Origin: Apiospora phragmitis
Taxonomy: Eukaryota; Ascomycota; Sordariomycetes; Amphisphaeriales; Apiosporaceae
DNA length: 64,000 nucleotides
Assembly (NCBI GenBank): GCA_038363925.1
Contig: JAQQWL010000015.1
Location: 2,604,001 to 2,668,000, forward strand
Direction of reading: 5' to 3'
The translations under genes were made by a program, and so were the position numbers. The notes under the pieces were generated by a model that did no database searches, was not told the origin of the DNA, and was given only the letters and a program-made list of their open reading frames with translations. This document shows positions 59,149 through 64,000 of this stretch, piece after piece (within the stretch, counting starts at the first letter, position 1; every line of letters starts with the position of its first letter).

Positions 59149-62100
59149 TCATCCCGCGGCCCTTGCGGCAGCGGACGTATTAAGATGCTGATGACGCATT
59201 CTCCTATTAGGGACAACGGTGGTAGCAGTGGCGGGGACTTCCCCCGGCACGGGCGTCGGCATTACTTTGAAGGGCCCAAAAACACGTGAACGTCTCCTAT
59301 CAGTGACAACGGTGGTAGCAGTGGCGGGGACAACCTCCGGCATGGGCGTCGGCATTTCGTTGAGGACTCTGACGACGGCGTCGGTCATCGTCTTCCGTAA
59401 CTCATCATCCACGAAAGCCGGGCGCGAGAAAGGCGCTTTGGTCCGGCGGCGTGAGGAGGACGACGGCGGCTCCGACGAGAAGGGGTCCTCTAATGCCGTC
59501 TCTTCCGCCTTCTGATGAAGCAGTCGTTCTTTCGACAGGTTGTTGTAGGTGCTGTTCAACATGGTATCCAGGAGATGTCGGAACCGAAGCAGGACATACA
59601 AGCTCTGACTGTCATTGCCCCATCGGACAACGGGGCCGGTGTCTTCTCCTTTCTCGGCCTTGACAGATAACGGTAACCACCCGCCCATCTCGAGAAGGTT
59701 CCCGTGTTTGGACAGGACCTCGTCGTCGGCGAAGAGCACGGTCGTCAGTGGTTGCACCATGGTTGAGTCGCGGGCAAAGAGGATGTCGCTTCCTCCCCCC
59801 GCGTCTTCGAGCTGGCCGAAGGCGATGAGAGTGGGCCCCTGCGGCCGATCCGAAGGTTTCCTCTTAAAGATGGCGGCATTCTGCGACGACGGTTGAATGA
59901 TAAGCTGTTTCCCCTCCTTGGACGTGAACTGAGTCTGGCGACCGGGGTTTACTGCCAAGTTGGGGTTGAGACCGGCGACGAGGAGGCCGCGTATAAGCTC
60001 CTTATTTGTTGAATTCGTGTTCAGGGAATCCGGGCCGTACCGAAGATGCGAAGGTAGACCATAGTCACCGGCGGGTACGAGTCTACTCTCGACGAGAATA
60101 TCGAGAATCGCCAGGGCGTTCTTGTGGATGGAACGGAAGGCATCCCAGTGGAGGTAGGTGGTCATGGCTAGATCCCTGGCCGCGCCATCGCCGTTTTTGG
60201 CCCTGCAAGATCTCAAGTCGTCATATGCTTGAAGCATCGATATCTGGTCGCTCGCATATCCACCAAAGCATCGGTGGCTCGCTCTAGCTGCCGCTCTTCC
60301 GTCGAGCGGGGTGAAGAATAACTGCCTCTCGCTTGTTGCGGCTCCTAGGACAATCATAGGATCTAAGCAGCGGAAGATGACGCCCATGACGATCATCTTG
60401 CCTAGTGCGGGGTGAACGGGCAGGTCGCCCAGCAAGCGGCCCAGTGGCGTGAGCTGCTCTTTGTTCGTCAGAGCTTTGAGGCGTTTTAGATGGTGAACAG
60501 CGGCATTGACTGCAGTTCTAGGTGGTGGTTGGATGAACTCGGCCAATACTTCGGCGATGGGCTGGTGGTAGTGATGCTTCTTGATAGCTAGACACGTCTC
60601 CTGCAGGTCGCTTCGCAGAAGCTCAGGCAAGCCGGCGGCCGGCATCTGAGTGTAGCGCTCGCGGGAGAACAGGGCATAGTAAAACCCGTTTTGGACACGA
60701 CCGGCACGGCCGGCACGCTGCCTGGAATTTGACTTGCTCTCCAGACGCATTTCAGGCCGCTTACCCGCGTGAGTTGGTCATACCGCTTCTCTCGTAGCTT
60801 ACCCGTGTCAACTACATGTTGGACGTCGGGCACCGTCACTGATGTTTCGGCAATATTAGTCGATAGGATGATTTTGCGGCAGCCAGGCGGTGAACGATCA
60901 AAAACCGCCGATTGTTCCTCGCGAGACACCGACGAGTGCAGGACATGAATGCGGTACTTAGACGTGTCACTGAAGCCACCGTTGAACATGTTGTTGTCAA
61001 TGAGTGCACTTCGTGTTTCCCGGATATCCTTCAGACCTGGAAGGAAGGCAAGGATAGCGCCTTCTTGAGACGTCTCAGCAATACGCGCTATGACTGCTGC
61101 TACAGCTTTGATTGGGACAAATTCATCCTGCCGCTCTGCTGCCAAGAGGTCTTTGCCAGAGCTAGTAGTGTCGAATATATGGTCTGATGAAGATTGTCGT
61201 TTTGGGCCATTTGCTGCAGTAGAGTCTGTCGTATCCGCTTGCACGCGAAGTTCTTCGTCGAGGTAGTCCTGCAATTTGCGGTCTCTTTGGAGCAAATTGC
61301 GCATATCAGACCGGTGACTTTTGTTCAGATCTGACATGATCTCGTCCAGAAACCGAGTTTGCACCGGAAAGGTCCGGCCAGGGACAGAAATGGAGGGTGC
61401 CGGCACCAATGTACCCCTTTTGCCGTCCGATGAGCACAAGTAGCTAGAGAACAGCTCGGTATCCAGGGTAGCACTCATGAGCACAACTTTGGGCACAGGA
61501 AGGCCACGCACTTGGCGAGCCTTGATCGCTTTCTTGATCATGGCCATGAGAAAATCGGTCGGGAGGTCGCGCTCATGAACCTCGTCAATCACGATATGGG
61601 AGGCGTAGTTCAAAACACCATCGGCATCGGCTTTGATTTGTGCCAGTAGAAGGCCGGTAGTACAAAACGTGATACTGCCGTGGGGCCGAGGCCGCTTTGC
61701 ATCGAAGCGAACCTGATAACCCACACTTTCGCCCAGTCGTTCACCCCTCTCAGCAGCAACACGTACGGCCACCGACGTTGCCGCGATCCGGCGAGGTTGT
61801 GTGCATATGATGTTGCAGTCAGCCCCAGCCCCACGCTCGATGGCATCATCCAGGATGATTTGGGGCACCTGTGTGGTCTTTCCCGAGCCCGTTGCACCCA
61901 CGACAATGGAGAAGGGGTTTCGTGCACCCTGGACCATTCTTAGTACCTGTTCGCGATATTGGCTCATCGGTAACGAAGCCAAGAGTCCACGCATGTGTTC
62001 AAACTCAGGGGCAGTCTGGAATCTCTGGAGGCGATTCTGTAATTGCTTGTTCAAGGCCGTCTGCAACGGCCCGCTAAGCATGGGACAACGATCGAATGAG

Positions 62101-63644
62101 CGATCATCAATCTCTGTCGAGGCCGACATGGCTCGGCCGCTGCCTGACCTTATTCCAGCCGCATTGGTGACTCTCTCCATTATACCAACTGCGCTGGATC
62201 GTAGCTCGAGAGGAACTGGTTGTAATATTCGCCTGCGCACCTTCCCGCCCCCTCCTCAACAGCTTGGTGGAATCTGGATAGCAGGCCAGGGTTCTCCTTG
62301 ACGAGCTGAACGGCCAACACCAACTGCGCGAACTTCTCAGACGCCTCTTTTGATAACGCGACAGCGGTTGCCTCGAGCACACCGTCGTCCACCCGGACTG
62401 TCGTTTGAAGAAAGCGACTGACGCCTTGAAGATTTGCCTCGCTACTCGATTTGATGCTAACACGGCGGGGATGCATGTCTTGGCGGTAGAAGTCAAGGAA
62501 GTCGGAGGCCGTCTCGACTGTCAGTGCCATGGACTGGTCCTGAATATGGGCCGCCGAGGTGCCCGACTGCATCATGTGCGCAACCTTTGCCTTCGCACTG
62601 AGACATGCGGCAATACCCGCCGTCACCGCATCCCTGGATGCACTGGAGACCTTGATTTCAAGCTCTGGCACGGCAAGAGTAACTTGTACAACGGAGACCA
62701 TCGATCTGTGTAAGAGATCGCGCCCCTTTGCGAACAGAGAATTGGGGGAAAAGTCCAAGACGGGCGCAGAGGTTGTAAATGTCAGATTGAGCCTCGACAA
62801 AACTCGAGGTCGTTTGCTTGGTCGGATGCGTGATGAGAGGAATATGGAGCTCCTCCAAGAGCTTGTGGAGCTGTGACAAGACTCCCGAGGCATGGAGGCT
62901 GGCCAGTAGATTCGCCTTGGCTAGGCGATTGGCTTTGCCCTTTGTTGAAGCCCGGGCAGTGGTTTCTGTGGGTGTTAAGCCACCGATATGGACACGGAGC
63001 GTACATCGTCTCTGGGTGTTTCCATGTCGGTCTTTTTCAATGCCATCCTGGATATTTGTTATCAAACGTAGTTCCAGGAATGTGCATGTTCGATCAAGGG
63101 CCTTGTGAACCGTTTGGTACCCGTTGGCCCATATGTTTGGAGGGAACAAAGGATAAAGGCTGGGGTATGGTTTGCTGATACCATGCTGTGGAGTCCCAGT
63201 CTCTTCCGACTCTCCAGGTCCCGGAGAGGAAGCATCAAGTGCGGCATTGCTCTCTCGGAGCAGTCGACCGTCAGAGACCTGCGGTGCTTTTGACGTCTGC
63301 GGTGCTTTTGACGTCTGTGGTGCTTTTGACATCTTTCGTGCTTTTGCCGCATGTCGTTCTGCTGCCCACTGTTCTGCTTTTGACATCTGTGGTGCTTTTG
63401 ACGTCTGTCGCACCTTTGACGTCTGCCACACTTTTGCCGTCTGCCGTGCTTCTGCCGCCTGCATTGCCTTTGCCGCCTGGCCTGTGGTGGAGAAGAGCCG
63501 GAGCGGCGGGCAGCCTGAAAAGGATGAAAAGGCTAGGCGGCGGCGGCTGTGGAAGAAGCCCTGGCAGGCCCACGCGGACATGCGCAGGTCACGACCGCCA
63601 TGGCCAACTTCCGCCGCTAGCGACGGCCGAAGACATCGGTACAT
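59149..63644 (-). CDS. DEAH-box RNA helicase (several frameshifts)
   Basis: ATP-dependent RNA helicase of the DEAH/RHA family. The N-terminus (ATG at 63644 or upstream) is Arg/Ser-rich and could be a mitochondrial presequence. A QTSKAP hexapeptide repeat follows, then double-stranded-RNA-binding-like segments (RASTKGKANRLAKANLLASL; QVTLAVPELEIKVSSA). Core motifs: I GATGSGKTTQVPQI, Ia CTQPRRIAATSVA, II DEVHERD, III VLMSATLD, V STNIAETSVTVPDV and VI RQRAGRAGRVQ. HA2 and OB-fold regions follow (LTPLGRLLGDLPVHPALGKM). Frames change near 62700, near 62190 and at about 60731-60749 (just before motif VI), none with a plausible intron. The C-terminus carries a 31-residue duplication. Either a decayed gene or one with assembly indels. 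Confidence 0.8.
59205..59360 (-). repeat. 93-bp tandem duplication in the helicase C-terminus
   Basis: GACAACGGTGGTAGCAGTGG occurs at 59212 and 59305, period 93 (31 codons). It encodes MPTPxPxEVPATATTVV (approximately) followed by an RR pair, twice in the same frame. The duplication keeps the frame and lies at the very C-terminal end, so it is probably recent and tolerated. Confidence 0.8.
63279..63470 (-). repeat. 18-bp minisatellite coding a QTSKAP repeat
   Basis: Units close to GGTGCTTTTGACGTCTGC are arranged in tandem, with decayed copies further right. On the minus strand they encode (Q/K)(T/M)SKAP, a basic, probably disordered linker in the helicase N-terminus. Confidence 0.8.
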
Positions 63645-63710
63645 AACCAACACGTCGTAGACAAGCAGTCGGAACGAAATTAGCGGTGCATTGAACGACG
63701 ATGGGCCCAC

Positions 63711-64000
63711 AAGCAGTGGCGGGTGAGATCAAGGAGATGATATGACGGGTATGAATGGTTGTGATTCGTATGGGTTCAATGAAAAGGTTGTTATGTGAGG
63801 CTGATGAGTGAACGAATTAATGGAGGGTGAACTTTTTTCCTGCACCCGACTAAGGTGGGACGGGTACCTAGTGGATTAGCCGAAGCTATCCCGATTCGCT
63901 GCTCAAATTGCCTGCCCTTGATTTGAAGTCTTTGAGTTGGGTGTTTTTTGAAGCATTGATGTTTCTTTTCTGCCCGCTATATCCGGTTGATGAAGAAGAA
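63711..64000. other. upstream region of the helicase gene
   Basis: Presumed promoter of the minus-strand helicase. No other feature recognised before the window ends. Confidence 0.45.

Noticed and set aside
59085..59165. Possible tRNA (AGGTTCGATTC resembles a B box)
   Set aside because: No matching acceptor stem, anticodon arm or A box could be folded around it.
3950..62700. Programmed ribosomal frameshifting as a common explanation
   Set aside because: The sites share no slippery heptamer or following structure, and shift direction differs between genes.

Overview
The window looks like nuclear DNA of a filamentous ascomycete (Pezizomycotina, probably Sordariomycetes-like; inferred from families, not from a database match). 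The supporting signs are short GT-AG introns, HET and NACHT/ankyrin genes, an S53 sedolisin, a GH131 glucanase, and long AT-rich blocks with almost no CA or TG dinucleotides but retained CG, which is the signature of repeat-induced point mutation (RIP).

Layout. 1-530 is the edge of a RIP block. 620-5689 holds three decayed genes: a metallo-beta-lactamase fragment (-), an F-box-like protein (+) and a DUF3176 membrane protein (+). 6645-10573 is a secreted S53 peptidase pseudogene, split in its prodomain by a 1,937-bp Fot1/pogo-like transposon with a TA target duplication. 10908-19276 has a HET-domain pseudogene, a DUF3669-type gene and a multi-pass membrane protein, all frame-broken. 19727-20740 is an intact GH131 glucanase (-). 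22977-24867 is a DHA1-type MFS transporter (-, one frameshift). 27487-29146 is a ceramide glucosyltransferase (-, one frameshift). 29580-29896 is a small TIR element (MITE). 30477-32225 is tRNA-splicing endonuclease subunit SEN2 (frameshifts). 32888-34522 is an intact MFS transporter. 34630-36650 is an N-terminally truncated NACHT protein. 36880-37265 (-) is a short-chain dehydrogenase fragment, facing a spliced SDR gene at 37486-38516. 38830-39850 is RIP DNA. 41166-44420 (-) is a HeLo-like/NACHT/ankyrin NLR, framed by a 262-bp inverted repeat (39851-40112 and 45373-45635). 45660-52900 is a 7-kb RIP block with no surviving gene. 52900-57230 is gene-poor. 57231-57617 is a small hypothetical gene, and 59149-63644 (-) is a DEAH-box RNA helicase with several frameshifts.

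Together the window reads as a mosaic of gene islands and RIP-silenced transposon remains. It is enriched in allorecognition-type genes (one HET, two NACHT) and in degraded accessory genes. Two kinds of damage are visible. One is substitution damage: CAG-to-TAG stops, transposon insertion and internal deletions, which I take as real decay. The other is one-base length changes, often in homopolymers, which also hit core genes such as SEN2 and so may partly be assembly errors. I found no convincing tRNA, rRNA or CRISPR array. No wholly new system is demonstrated; the NLR inside an inverted repeat between RIP blocks is the arrangement I would follow up first.
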